DNA of 64,000 nucleotides, from the NCBI RefSeq assembly GCF_001647085.1, contig NZ_CP015520.1:1260219-1324218 (forward strand). Reading direction: 5' to 3'. The stretch comes from Thermococcus piezophilus (GTDB taxonomy: Archaea > Methanobacteriota_B > Thermococci > Thermococcales > Thermococcaceae). A program made the translations under genes and the position numbers. Every line of letters begins with the position of its first letter. Positions within the stretch are counted from its first letter, which is position 1. Under the pieces are notes generated by a model. It had not been told where the DNA came from. It did not search any database and saw only the letters and a program-made list of their open reading frames with translations. Positions 52,837 through 61,769 of the stretch are shown one piece after another.

Positions 52837-53418
52837 TTAAAACTGAAGGATGAATGGAACCGCAAATGGAACGAGAGCAGTGAGGATGAACCCGTGGACA
52901 AAGGCTATTAGAGCGACTTCACTCCCGCCGAACTTGGTCATTATTGGCAGGGTGGTGTCCATGGTCGTTGCCCCACCCATTGAGACCGCTAACTCCTTGG
53001 GAATTCTTTTGATTGCAACGGGATAGAGGAGAACCGTGAATATCTCCCTCGTCAGGTTGGCGAGGAAGCCCAGGGTTCCGTAGACTGCCGAGTATTGGGC
53101 TATCAGCGGCCCGGTTAGGCTGTACCAACCGCAGCCCGCTGAAACGGTAAGCCCCCATTTCAGGTCTATCCCGAGGATCAGCGAAGCTGCCAGCCCTCCA
53201 AGGAGAGAACCTGCGAGGGTTCCAAGGGGCAGCTTGAGGGCGAGCTTTCCGAGCTTTCGTATCTCTTTGATCCTGAAGCTCTGGGCGAGGTCTATGCCAA
53301 TCAGGAATATCAGGATGTAGAGCATTATCTCGTGCAGGTTGCCGAAGTCCGGGGCGTAGAAGTGACCGACCAGTATTCCCACAAAAAGGGAAGTCAAAAC
53401 GTAAGCCAGGAACCTCAT
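52837..53418 (-). CDS. LysO-type lysine exporter, C-terminal part (DUF340)
   Basis: 193 residues, about six helices, with SAGCGWYSLTGPLIAQY and SMGGATTMDTTLP, features of the LysO/YbjE family C-terminal domain. In bacteria LysO is one protein; here the N-terminal part is a separate gene upstream that overlaps by four bases. Lysine or related amino acid export is inferred from the family. Confidence 0.82.
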   Translation of the reverse strand: MRFLAYVLTSLFVGILVGHFYAPDFGNLHEIMLYILIFLIGIDLAQSFRIKEIRKLGKLALKLPLGTLAGSLLGGLAASLILGIDLKWGLTVSAGCGWYSLTGPLIAQYSAVYGTLGFLANLTREIFTVLLYPVAIKRIPKELAVSMGGATTMDTTLPIMTKFGGSEVALIAFVHGFILTALVPFAVPFILQF

Positions 53419-53660
53419 CTTCTTCCCCCCAGAAGCAGTGCCACGCCGACGCTACCGACTATTGTTAAGGCCGCGAAGATTATTGAAGAAGTGAAGAGCC
53501 ATAGGGCGTTGATTTTGACCTTTCCAGCCTCAACCCCCATGAAGAATATCAGTAACAAGAGTGCAGCGCTCATTGGGAGATCCACGTTGACTTTTTTGTT
53601 CTTCCGCCTTAGAAGGTACCCTATGAGGACTCCCAAAAGCAGGGGAATGAATATGTTCAT
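53415..53660 (-). CDS. LysO-type lysine exporter, N-terminal part
   Basis: 81 residues with three helices. LLLGVLIGYLLRRKNK and ALLLLIFFMGVEAGKVK match the N-terminal domain of LysO. The ATGA overlap to the C-terminal gene shows deliberate gene splitting rather than frameshift damage; split forms are usual in archaea. Confidence 0.8.
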   Translation of the reverse strand: MNIFIPLLLGVLIGYLLRRKNKKVNVDLPMSAALLLLIFFMGVEAGKVKINALWLFTSSIIFAALTIVGSVGVALLLGGRR

Positions 53661-53697
53661 GCAGCGAAGTTCCTCTGAAGGTTAATAAACGTATCGA

Positions 53698-53766
53698 GGG
53701 GCTCGGTGGGTGTTCACGTCATCATTCCGCATCGTCTCAGCATGCTTGCTAATCGTCATCGCCCGT
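53698..53766 (-). ncRNA. Candidate C/D box guide RNA
   Basis: On the minus strand: C-like box GCGATGA (GATGA at 53756-53760), D' box CTGA (53737-53740), C' box TGATGA (53719-53724) and D-like box CCGA (53703-53706). Guide spaces are about 15 and 12 bases, and GGGC/GCCC ends (53761-53764 with 53699-53702) can pair as a terminal stem. A TATA box CTTTAAAAG (53786-53794) sits about 25 bases upstream of the expected 5' end. C and D each deviate by one base from consensus. Targets were not searched. Confidence 0.5.
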
Positions 53767-53843
53767 TTTAGTTATCCACACCCGCTTTTAAAGCTATGCT
53801 AAGGTTTTTATGAGGAAGCATTCAACCGTCTCCGGTGGTGGTT

Positions 53844-55040
53844 ATGATTCGCGCATCTAAGAGGGCCATGGGCATTGAATACGCCATAAGGGATGTTGTC
53901 CTTCCTGCCAGAGAGCTTGAAAAGAAGGGGATAAAGGTAATACGACTCAACATAGGCGATCCCGTCAAATACGACTTCCAGCCGCCCGAGCACATGAGAA
54001 AGGCCTACTGCGAGGCCATCATGGAAGGCCACAACTACTACGGAGAGAGTGAGGGAGACTTTGAGCTTAGAAAGGCCATCGTTGAACGCGAGAAGAAAAA
54101 GAACGGTGTTGATATAACGCCCGACGATGTGCGCGTTACTGCGGCGGTTACGGAAGCCCTGCAGTTCATATTCGGTGCCGCCATCGACTCGGGGGATGAG
54201 ATTCTCATACCTGGTCCGAGCTATCCGCCCTACGTTGGCCTTGTAAAGTTCTACGATGGCATCCCCGTCGAGTACAGAACCATTGAAGAAGAAGGCTGGC
54301 AGCCCGATGTCGATGACATAAGAAAGAAGATAACCGAGAGAACGAAGGCAATAGCCGTCATCAACCCTAACAACCCGACTGGTGCCCTCTACGATAGGAA
54401 GGTTCTGAAGGAGATACTCGATATAGCCTGCGAACACGGCCTTTTCGTCATAAGCGACGAGATATACGACCTCATGACCTACGATGGAGAGCACGTTTCT
54501 CCGGCTTCCATCACTAAGGACGTGCCAGTTATAGTTATGAACGGCCTCTCGAAGGTCTACTTCTCCACCGGCTGGCGATTGGGCTACATGTACTACGTCG
54601 ATCCCGAGGGCAAGCTCGACGAGCTGAGGGAAGCGATAGACAAGATGGCGAGGATAAGACTATGTCCGAACACACCTGCTCAGAAGGCAGCCATAGCTGG
54701 CCTCACGGGTCCGATGGACTACCTCAGGGAATACATGGTGAAGCTCAGGGAGAGGAGAGACTACATCTACAAGCGCCTCAACGAGATACCGGGAATAAGC
54801 ACCCAGAAGCCGCAGGGAGCCTTCTACATCTTCCCGAAAATTGAAGAGGGCCCATGGAAGAGCGACAAGGAGTTCGTCCTCGACGTCCTGCACGAGGCTC
54901 ACGTACTCTTCGTCCATGGATCCGGCTTCGGAAGGAACGGTGCCGGGCACTTCAGGGCGGTCTTCCTGCCGTCGGTTGAGATACTGGAGCAGGCCATGGA
55001 CAGCCTTGAGGCCTTCATGAGGAAGAGGCTAAGTTCCTGA
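53844..55040 (+). CDS. alaT: Alanine aminotransferase
   Basis: 398 residues from ATG 53844. Class I/II aminotransferase with NPNNPTGALYD, SDEIYDLMTYDG and the PLP lysine in NGLSKVYFSTGWRLGY. The N terminus MIRASKRAMGIEYAIRDVV is close to Pyrococcus alanine aminotransferase. The enzyme makes alanine from pyruvate and glutamate; alanine is an electron-sink product in Thermococcales. Confidence 0.88.
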   Translation: MIRASKRAMGIEYAIRDVVLPARELEKKGIKVIRLNIGDPVKYDFQPPEHMRKAYCEAIMEGHNYYGESEGDFELRKAIVEREKKKNGVDITPDDVRVTAAVTEALQFIFGAAIDSGDEILIPGPSYPPYVGLVKFYDGIPVEYRTIEEEGWQPDVDDIRKKITERTKAIAVINPNNPTGALYDRKVLKEILDIACEHGLFVISDEIYDLMTYDGEHVSPASITKDVPVIVMNGLSKVYFSTGWRLGYMYYVDPEGKLDELREAIDKMARIRLCPNTPAQKAAIAGLTGPMDYLREYMVKLRERRDYIYKRLNEIPGISTQKPQGAFYIFPKIEEGPWKSDKEFVLDVLHEAHVLFVHGSGFGRNGAGHFRAVFLPSVEILEQAMDSLEAFMRKRLSS

Positions 55041-55087
55041 TTTCCTCTTCATTTTCTCTGGTGGGGAAAGAAAAATAATGAGAGTTC

Positions 55088-55997
55088 TCATGGACCGATT
55101 ATTTTGTAGGCTTTTACGCTGTTCCATGTTTTGATGTAAACTATGTTTCCATCAATTTTCCCATCCTATGGCCGCTCATTGAAGCTCTTGCAGGCAATTT
55201 TGATTAAATGGCCTGCCATGTAAATGCAGACTCCGTTCTTTTTTCGCCTTTCTCATTTTTAAGATAATATGCCACTGCAACGTGGCTGTCATCAGCGTCT
55301 ACAAGCACTCTAATTCCAAGGCCCTCGCCGTTGATGCTTGTAATTGTTTTCCTCTTAACTTTTTCCCTTCCACAATGTAAAGGATTACTTTAGCCTTAAG
55401 GGAAGACCACCCTCTATCTGGCCACCCAACGGTCACGTAAGCTTTGTCACCGATAATTCTGACATCAGAGATATGGGCTCCCAAAACATCGGGGTAGAAT
55501 CTGAATGTTGTCTCTCCAGTAGAGATATTTATGAGATATGCACAGGACTTACCTCAGAGTCAAATGGGGCAGAACTAACTAGAATGAGACCGTCTCGGGT
55601 GTACCTGAGTGGGTATCCTGAAGAAAGCCTCCACCATTTGAGGCTCATATTGTAATCAAACAATGCCAAAGTTGTTCCGGCCCAAGACCTAGAGCTCCCA
55701 GGGTAGTAGGCGTAAACTAATATGCCTTCAGGAAGACATAGGTGCACTCCTTTAACTCTTCTTATACTTTGCTATGGGAGTCTGATTCTGGATAAAAGTG
55801 AAGTTCACAAAATGGTTACGCTTATATTGATAGTACTCGGTTTTAATATGGATATTTGGGGGACAATGCAAAGCGCTCGAGGCTTCTTCAAAATCTACAT
55901 CTTTCACATCTGCTGGAATAAGTAGGCCTTTGGGTAGAAAGAATACAAAGAGCAAATAAAAGATTAAAATTGAAATTGCCGCTTTATTTCGGCCCAT
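55088..55997 (-). pseudogene. Decayed secreted protein gene
   Basis: Minus strand. It begins MGRNKAAISILIFYLLFVFF (signal peptide) from ATG 55997, then continues through at least four frame changes (near 55765, 55540, 55370, 55197) and an in-frame TAG near 55168, ending KAYKIIGP at TGA 55088-55090. Readable pieces such as LALFDYNMSLKWWRLSSGYP, FYPDVLGAHISDVRIIGDKA and LVDADDSHVAVAYYLKNEKG suggest a beta-rich extracellular protein (propeller-like repeats, inference) of about 300 residues. More than one lesion makes true decay likely. Confidence 0.6.
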
Positions 55998-56011
55998 GTA
56001 TCATCACCACT

Positions 56012-56280
56012 TTACCACCCAGTCCCATCCACACAGGCTTCCATATGTATCCTTAGTACAAACCACGAAATTTTGAGACCTTGCTTGATCCGGTGCAAAA
56101 CATTCACCACAGTGTGTATTTGCCCACTTGCAGGAACTTCCGACATCTCCATACTTGCGTTCTGGCAGGTCTTTGAGGTGGCGTAGAATTCCCGGATTGT
56201 TCCTTTCTGTATGTACTCGAGACTACTCAAAACGAACAGTCCAATAAAACATTACTGCCCATTTCCGCATTTGCCCCTTT
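56012..56280 (-). pseudogene. Decayed cysteine-rich small protein gene
   Basis: Minus strand, directly before the decayed secreted gene. One frame gives a hydrophobic stretch FIGLFVLSSLEYIQK; after a shift near 56203 another frame gives NNPGILRHLKDLPERKYGDV, then GSSCKWANTHCGECFAP and CTKDTYGSLCGWDW before a TGA at about 56012. Five cysteines after a signal-like segment suggest a disulfide-rich exported or membrane-anchored peptide of about 80-90 residues. Family unknown; frames joined by inference. Confidence 0.4.
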
Positions 56281-56432
56281 CCCAGAGGATTACTAGGTAT
56301 AATCATTGCAAGTTTTGTATAACACTTTCGCTCCAAGAATACATAAATTAAAAACTCCCGTTGGCCAAACTACTGCCTAAAACTAAAAATTCGGTTTTGT
56401 TCAACATATTGAAAGTTATTTGTGACTTTGCT

Positions 56433-56636
56433 TCATCCACCCGAAACTACAGGAATAACCTCCACGTAGTCACCATCTTTCACGTTCTCGTCCTCCAGGG
56501 CAACGCGGCCGTTGAGCTTCGCTATCGCACTCTCTGTGTTGAAGCCCACTTCGCGGAGAACATCTGCAATCTTCATTCCCTTCCTCCACTCAGTTTCCTT
56601 CTCTATTCCTCTTCCAATGACCTTGACCTTGATCAT
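56433..56636 (-). CDS. MoaD/ThiS-type ubiquitin-like sulfur carrier (SAMP-like)
   Basis: 67 residues from ATG 56636 ending VSGG. The beta-grasp pattern (IKVKVIGRG at the start, IAKLNGRVALEDENVKDGDY, VEVIPVVSGG at the end) and terminal Gly-Gly are those of MoaD, ThiS and archaeal SAMPs. The thiocarboxylated end donates sulfur to molybdopterin or tRNA, or tags proteins. A molybdopterin role would fit FdhA, but the gene is far from it. GGTGGTGA precedes the start. Confidence 0.85.
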   Translation of the reverse strand: MIKVKVIGRGIEKETEWRKGMKIADVLREVGFNTESAIAKLNGRVALEDENVKDGDYVEVIPVVSGG

Positions 56637-56680
56637 CGTCACCACCGAAAGGCATATCTTTTAAGCGTTTATAAAACCTC

Positions 56681-56746
56681 CCGGCCGATGAGGAAAGTTT
56701 GGCCCGGCACCGAGGGGGTGATGAGGGCCACTGCTTCTTAGGCCAT
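56681..56746 (+). ncRNA. Possible C/D box guide RNA
   Basis: Boxes in order: C-like CCGATGA (56685-56691), D'-like CCGA (56710-56713), C' GTGATGA (56718-56724), D-like CTTA (56737-56740). The ends GGCC (56683-56686) and GGCC (56741-56744) can pair. A TATA-like CTTTTAAG lies at about 56658-56665, 20-25 bases upstream. Two boxes deviate from CTGA, so this is weaker than the candidate at 53.7 kb. Confidence 0.33.
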
Positions 56747-56762
56747 CAACTTTTGCACCAGC

Positions 56763-56973
56763 AAGCTTTTTCCAAAAGCTTGACCAAAAGAGTTCCCCTT
56801 CTGTTGAGTTGGAGGGGAATGGTGGCCAGTGAAAGCAACGCTTTGCGTTAGCAAAAGGTTGTTTGGGGTGTGGGGGCGTTAGCCCCCCGGAGTTTTAAAG
56901 AAGAACGGGGTCGTGGGGCGAAGCCCCACTACGGGGGTTTAAGATACAGAGAGATAAGGGGGCGGAGCCCCTT
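56763..56973. repeat. Row of five short tight-loop hairpins
   Basis: Five perfect or near-perfect stems with 3-4 base loops in 211 bases: AAGCTTTT-TCC-AAAAGCTT (56763-56781), AACGC-TTT-GCGTT (56837-56849), GGGGGC-GTTA-GCCCCC (56872-56887), GTGGGGC-GAA-GCCCCAC (56913-56929), and AGGGGGC-GGA-GCCCCTT region (56957-56973, one G-T pair). The last three share the core GGGGC-n-GCCCC. No ORF with family features covers the stretch. It lies between the candidate RNA and tRNA-Cys. Function unknown; terminators, a structured RNA or a small mobile repeat are options. Confidence 0.7.
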
Positions 56974-56984
56974 GTCTTTCGTTA

Positions 56985-57059
56985 TGGAGCCGGGAGGGGG
57001 ATTCGAACCCCCGTAAAGTGGATCTGCAGTCCACCGCCTCACCTCTAGGCTATCCCGGC
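56985..57059 (-). tRNA. tRNA-Cys (anticodon GCA)
   Basis: Minus strand. Acceptor GCCGGGA pairs with TCCCGGC; anticodon arm GTGGA-CTGCAGA-TCCAC gives GCA; T arm GGGGG-TTCGAAT-CCCCC. The CCA end is encoded. All arms fold without mismatch. It is 20 bases from the tRNA-Ser gene on the same strand, likely co-transcribed. Confidence 0.95.
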
Positions 57060-57079
57060 ATTCGACCCAGAGAAAGATT

Positions 57080-57165
57080 TGGCGCCGCGGAGGGGATTTG
57101 AACCCCTGTGGGCCACGCCCACCGGCTTAGCAGGCCGGCGCCCTACCAGGCTAGGCTACCGCGGC
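57080..57165 (-). tRNA. tRNA-Ser (anticodon GCT)
   Basis: Minus strand. Acceptor GCCGCGG pairs with CCGCGGC; anticodon arm CCGGC-CTGCTAA-GCCGG gives GCT for AGC/AGU; a long variable arm (GTGGGCGTGGCCCAC) marks class II tRNA; T arm AGGGG-TTCAAAT-CCCCT. CCA is encoded. A TATA box (AACTTAAAAACC, minus strand) lies near 57206-57217. Confidence 0.95.
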
Positions 57166-57275
57166 ACTCCAATGCCCGAGTTATATGAGCTGGAGGGGGT
57201 TTTTAAGTTTTTTGGAAGATACTAGAGATGCCAGCATTGGCAAACCATAAATACCTTCTAGAGTAGGTATCCCCG

Positions 57276-58526
57276 ATGACCCAGCTTTTCAATTCCAAGC
57301 TCTGTGCCGTCTGCAAGGGCAGAAAGCTCCTCTGCGGCAGACCAACCTGCCCGATTCTCGAAAGGTTCAGGGTAGCCAAGAGAGTCGAGGAAAGGCTCAA
57401 CAAGCGCCACCTCTTCGGCTCATCCCCGCCAAGCATCTTCGTCGGTGAGTATGGCTATCCCAAGGTTAGAATCGGCCCTCTTGTGCCGCCGATTGAGGGA
57501 AACACGAGCCACCTAGATAATCCCCTCAAGTGGGAGAACAATACAATAAAGGACATCCTCTACTACCGCTCGCTATTGGTTATGGGCGAGACAACGGCAG
57601 ACATCCACGTAAGGAGGAGCGGAAGAATACTCGGCGAGGTTCAGGAGCTGGCCATGTCGATAAGGCCAGTTGACAGCGAGATACTCTTGAAGAGAAAGCC
57701 CGTTTTTAAAGTCCTTCCAAGTGAGTTTGCCCCGCCAATAGGGCCGAAGGCGGAGCTTTTGGACTTTGAGCTCACGGAGAACCCTAAAATACCGCGAAGA
57801 ACCGACTACGTGGTGAGCGACGAGCTCAAGGCCGAGCAGGCAATAATGCGCCTCTACAACTGGGGCTTCGACGAGTACTATATTATAAGGCTCCTCTCTG
57901 CGGGATTGCTCGGGCTTGATAAGAAGCTCGTGCCAACGAGGTGGAGCATAACGGCTGTCCAGGACACCATAGGGAACAACCTCCGGAGAGAAATCCTCAG
58001 TTATCCAGAGATAAACGATTACGAGGTCTACTTCTACGAATTCCTCGGCAACCGCTATGCGATTCTCCTTATGCCAGAGAGCTACGCCTTCGAGCTGCTT
58101 GAGGTCTGGCTTAAGGGTTCGCTCTTCGGAAGTGAGGCGCCGAGTGTTATCCATGACTACGAGGACTTCCGCGGAAGAACGGGATACGTAAAGGAAACGG
58201 CCGGAGCCTACCACGCAGCCCGTCTGAGCGTTCTTGAAGCTTTGAGAGCGAGGGGGAGGCAGGCGAGGATTGTTGTTTTCCGCGAAGTCACTCCGAAGTA
58301 CTACGCTTCCGTCGGTGTCTGGCAGATAAGGCTGGGCGTTAAGAAGGCTATGGAGAACCCGGTTGGGCGCTTCTCGATGCTCAATGAAGCCCTAGAGGCA
58401 ATAAAGCGTCGCCTTGAGCATCCGTTCGAGAAGTATCTTGCAAGGAGCCATATACTCGGCAGTCTAGCGAGGCAGAAAACCCTTGACGAGTGGCTCGGAA
58501 AGAATTTATACCGCCTCACCGAATAG
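57276..58526 (+). CDS. nreA: DNA repair protein NreA
   Basis: 416 residues. The N-terminal zinc motif CAVCKGRKLLCGRPTCPIL and the segment SPPSIFVGEYGYPKVRIGPL are typical of archaeal NreA/NreB. Near the C terminus QKTLDEWL fits the PCNA-interacting (PIP) box by which NreA contacts the sliding clamp. NreA in archaea is linked to repair of mitomycin C damage. The frame is intact; it stands alone after the tRNA pair. Confidence 0.9.
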   Translation: MTQLFNSKLCAVCKGRKLLCGRPTCPILERFRVAKRVEERLNKRHLFGSSPPSIFVGEYGYPKVRIGPLVPPIEGNTSHLDNPLKWENNTIKDILYYRSLLVMGETTADIHVRRSGRILGEVQELAMSIRPVDSEILLKRKPVFKVLPSEFAPPIGPKAELLDFELTENPKIPRRTDYVVSDELKAEQAIMRLYNWGFDEYYIIRLLSAGLLGLDKKLVPTRWSITAVQDTIGNNLRREILSYPEINDYEVYFYEFLGNRYAILLMPESYAFELLEVWLKGSLFGSEAPSVIHDYEDFRGRTGYVKETAGAYHAARLSVLEALRARGRQARIVVFREVTPKYYASVGVWQIRLGVKKAMENPVGRFSMLNEALEAIKRRLEHPFEKYLARSHILGSLARQKTLDEWLGKNLYRLTE

Positions 58527-58599
58527 CGGGTGGATTATGACCACTCCATCTCACTGAGAGGTGATGAGTGCACGTCAGCTGACACTTGGAGGTAGTGAC

Positions 58600-59721
58600 A
58601 TGAGAAAAAAGCTCGCTCTCGTAAGCATCGATGGCAACGGGGTCTACAACCTCAAGCACATGCCCTTCCTGGGCGAGCTGGCTGAGTCGGGGGAGCTTGC
58701 CGTCGTCGATTCAATCTTTCCAACGTTAACTGACTTAGTCCACACCAGCGTGATGACGGGGGTATGGCCCAAGGATCACGGCGTCGTCGAGAACGGCTAC
58801 TACGACAGGCTGGCTGATAGGAAGGTGAACTTCTATGGCTATGAGGTGGCCTTCAACCCCCACCGGGTCATAAAGGCCCCTACCATCGTTGACCTGCTCC
58901 GTCCGAGGGGTGTCAGAACGGCCGCGGTAAGCGGCTACACCATGCCGCCATTCAGCGGGACAGACGTTAGGATCTTTCCCCCCTTCTTTGCAAGCGACAA
59001 GATGTACCGCCAGTATGGACGTGACTGGAGGAAGGACGTCTGGGTCATGAACTCGGCCATTTACCTATACGAGGAATGCAAACCGGATTTGCTCCTTGTC
59101 CACTTCGCCTCGATAGACGGCATGGGCCACGATTTCGGGCCGCTGAGCGAGGGGGCTTTGAGGGCTGTTAAGATCGTCGATACCGCCGTCGGAACCCTCT
59201 GGGAGCGCATGAAAGACGAGTACGCATTCATAATCTTCGCCGACCACGGACAGGAGGAAGTTCACACCTGGGTGAACCTGAAAACTTACCTCAGGAAGCA
59301 CGGCATCGAGACGCTCCGTGTCTCCTCTGGCGGTGGGGTTCACGTTTATCTCAGAGACCCGAACCAGACCGAGGATGCCTTTGAGGTTCTCCGAAGAGCG
59401 CCGGGGGTTAAAGAAGTCTTTTTCCGCGATGAGCTATCCCACCTTGACACGCCCCTGAGCGGCGAGCTGATAGTCTCGGCCAAGCCCGGCTACTGGTTCT
59501 GCTCCCACAGAATGTGCAGGGGGATTAAGGGTGAAAGCCACTGGGTAATGGGCATGCACGGCTCGATGAACGAGCCGGTTGTTAAAGTCCCACTCATACT
59601 GTGGGGATTTGAGAACGTTGAGCTTGAAAACGCGGGCCTCATGGACATAGCGCCGACGGTTCTGGACTTCTTTGGCTTAGAAAAGCCCGGAAACATGGTG
59701 GGAAAGAGTTTGATAAAATGA
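58600..59721 (+). CDS. Alkaline phosphatase/phosphodiesterase superfamily protein
   Basis: 373 residues from ATG 58600, behind GGAGGT. Metal-site blocks: LVSIDGNGVYN, nucleophile region FPTLTDLVHTSVMTG, HFASIDGMGHDFG, FADHGQEEVH and GMHGSMNEP. This is the pattern of type I phosphodiesterase/nucleotide pyrophosphatases with two metal ions. No signal peptide, so it acts in the cytoplasm. Substrate unknown; a phosphate ester or nucleotide is likely. Confidence 0.85.
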   Translation: MRKKLALVSIDGNGVYNLKHMPFLGELAESGELAVVDSIFPTLTDLVHTSVMTGVWPKDHGVVENGYYDRLADRKVNFYGYEVAFNPHRVIKAPTIVDLLRPRGVRTAAVSGYTMPPFSGTDVRIFPPFFASDKMYRQYGRDWRKDVWVMNSAIYLYEECKPDLLLVHFASIDGMGHDFGPLSEGALRAVKIVDTAVGTLWERMKDEYAFIIFADHGQEEVHTWVNLKTYLRKHGIETLRVSSGGGVHVYLRDPNQTEDAFEVLRRAPGVKEVFFRDELSHLDTPLSGELIVSAKPGYWFCSHRMCRGIKGESHWVMGMHGSMNEPVVKVPLILWGFENVELENAGLMDIAPTVLDFFGLEKPGNMVGKSLIK

Positions 59722-59732
59722 AAAGTTGGGGT

Positions 59733-61750
59733 TCACTCCTTCTTTCTCAGAAGGAGGACGAGCAGGGAAAGGATAGATAATGCCCCAACGCCACATATCG
59801 AGAACCTGTTGCTCTCTCCTTTTTCAGATGTCGAGTGGGTTTCGGTGGCCGAGGTAGCGTCGTGAAGGATGGCTGCAGACGTTGTTGTGGTCATTGTCGT
59901 TGGAGTGACGTTCGTAGAGCCGCACCCTTTCAATCCATCCTTCACAAGATTTTCCGTCCAATTGAGCCATGCATAGACGTGGGGTGGATACGAGAACTCC
60001 GCCCAGCGGAAGTCGCTGTCTAGGGCCTGGGCAAGTCTATAGAGGGCCTTTTCGTAGATTTCATCCTTCCCACAATTCTCAAGGTACTCGCGCGTGAGGT
60101 TGTACACCTCTTCGTCGTGCTCCCACATCGGACTCTGCACCGAGGCCTTCTCCTTCGTCCATTTGTTCCACGAACAGAGCCAGGAAGTGGTTAGAGAAGT
60201 GATATTCTTTTAGGGCTGGAGCTCGTTAACCGCTTCCCCAAGGGTTACAGTCTTGATTAGTCCTTTCTCCTGAGCCTCCTGAAGGTACTGAAGGAGGTAC
60301 TCGAAGTACTTTGCATTTAAGCAGGGATTGGGGGGAGAATAGTATCCAGTTCTCGCTGTCTGCCGCTATCGTGACAACTTCCGCGTTCGGGGTCACCTTC
60401 CCTTACCATGAGGATTTCGTCCTCGCTCCTGAAGTTGTTAAAAGCGAAGTCGTCGCTTATGGTATGATTCCTGAACAGAACCCTGATCGAGGAGTTTTCA
60501 ATTCCGTAGAAGTGGTACGGTGAGTAGGGGTAGATGACATTCAGGTGGCAGCGGTCGTCGAGGACAGTGTACCTGGCACCGTGCTCCTCGAGCAGGGGAA
60601 CGAGCTTCGGGCTGAAGGCCATCTCCGGGAGCCACATACCGCTCGCGTTTACACTCATAACTCCCTCCGTCGTTCTCTTTCCCAGAGAAAGCTCATAATC
60701 CAGTATATCGAACCCGCCGTAGCGTTCCGCGAGGTAGCCGCTTATCGGATGGGCAAAGTAGCTGGAGAGTATCTCTATTTGGCCCCCTCTCGTATAAGTC
60801 TCTGTACAGTCTCATCGCTTCCCTGACTTTTTCGGCCTCGGGACTCTCTGGCGTGAAGCACTGGTAGGAAGGATAGCTCTGGCCAGCCGGTGTTTGTGAG
60901 GTTCCACCGCCAGAGGATGAAGGGGAAAGGTGGTAGGTCATCTTAATCTCAGGGTACTTCTGGAGAATCCATGCGTGGAAGTAGTAGGCGCCGCCGTCAT
61001 AGTAGGGTTCAAGTTCGTCCTCGTAGGTGTGCACGAGGGCCCAGGGGCCGTGTAGCGTCCCGTTGGGCCAGACTTCGGGGCTCTGATGGTGGTGCCAGAC
61101 AAAGACTACCTTGAGGGGCTTTCCCTTCTCGAAGGCCCTCATAGTTGTGCTTGCGATGATTTCTCCCTCTAGTCAGGTCCTCGTCAGAGTCCACCAGGCC
61201 AAGGGCTTCCACCTTTGTTCTGAGTCTCACCCAGTTATTCTCCTCGATGTGACGTTGCCCGTTTTCCATCCATATCTCCTGCTCATCGCCGGGCTTTCCA
61301 AGGTAACCTGATAGGCCATGGCATAGCCGAGATCAAAGGAGTCTCAGCTCACGAGACTTTTGAATGTGGAATTTCCAGTGTTGGTGTACGTCACGTTTAG
61401 GAGAGCCCTGTTGGAGTCGAGAACCCGAAACCTCTTCTCTACGAGCAAAGAACCGTCCTTTAAGGTGCCCCTAATGACACCTTCATTCTCAGAAATCTCA
61501 TACTCCCCAGTTGAGAGGTTTCCTTGCCATGGCTCGCTCAGCAGCCAGTCCCAGAGGGGATATCTCTGTCCGAGTGCACCCTTCTCGCCGGCACGATAAC
61601 GTTCACTCCCTCGAGCTCCCAGGAGCCTAGGCGAAATCCTGCTGGGTTTATGCCAACTCCCTCATACCCAGATGTCGCTACAGTTGAAGCCGCGGATGGA
61701 ATAAGACTGAGGAATAGAATTGCCAGGATCAGCAGAGATGCTGGCCTCAT
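59733..61750 (-). pseudogene. Secreted GH57-type glycoside hydrolase, decayed
   Basis: Minus strand from ATG 61750 (MRPASLLILAILFLSLIPSA signal peptide). Pieces in successive frames: an N-terminal beta-rich part, then the GH57 catalytic barrel with KPLKVVFVWHHHQSP, GQIEILSSYFAHPISGYLAE and the nucleophile block GMWLPEMAFSPKLVPLLEEH, a Thr-rich linker, and a final ICGVGALSILSLLVLLLRKK resembling the CGP-CTERM surface anchor. Lesions: frame changes near 61590, 61290, 61165, 60790 and 60395, further shifts near 60330, and stops at 61344-61346 (TGA) and 60210-60212 (TAA). About 670 codons in all. The live enzyme probably acted on alpha-glucans outside the cell. Confidence 0.8.
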
Positions 61751-61752
61751 GA

Positions 61753-61769
61753 TATCACCGAAAGAGATA
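61753..61769. promoter_or_regulatory. TGM-like site before the GH57 remnant
   Basis: TATCAC-CGAAA-GAGATA differs from TATCAC-n5-GTGATA at one base. It ends three bases from the GH57 start codon and lies after a TATA-like element (minus strand GGTTATTTAGC, about 61778-61788). This position is that of sugar-repressed genes under Tgr/TrmBL1. Confidence 0.55.

Noticed and set aside
53415-53418. LysO split as a frameshift pseudogene
   Set aside because: The two parts overlap as ATGA with a proper start; two-gene LysO is a normal archaeal arrangement, not damage.
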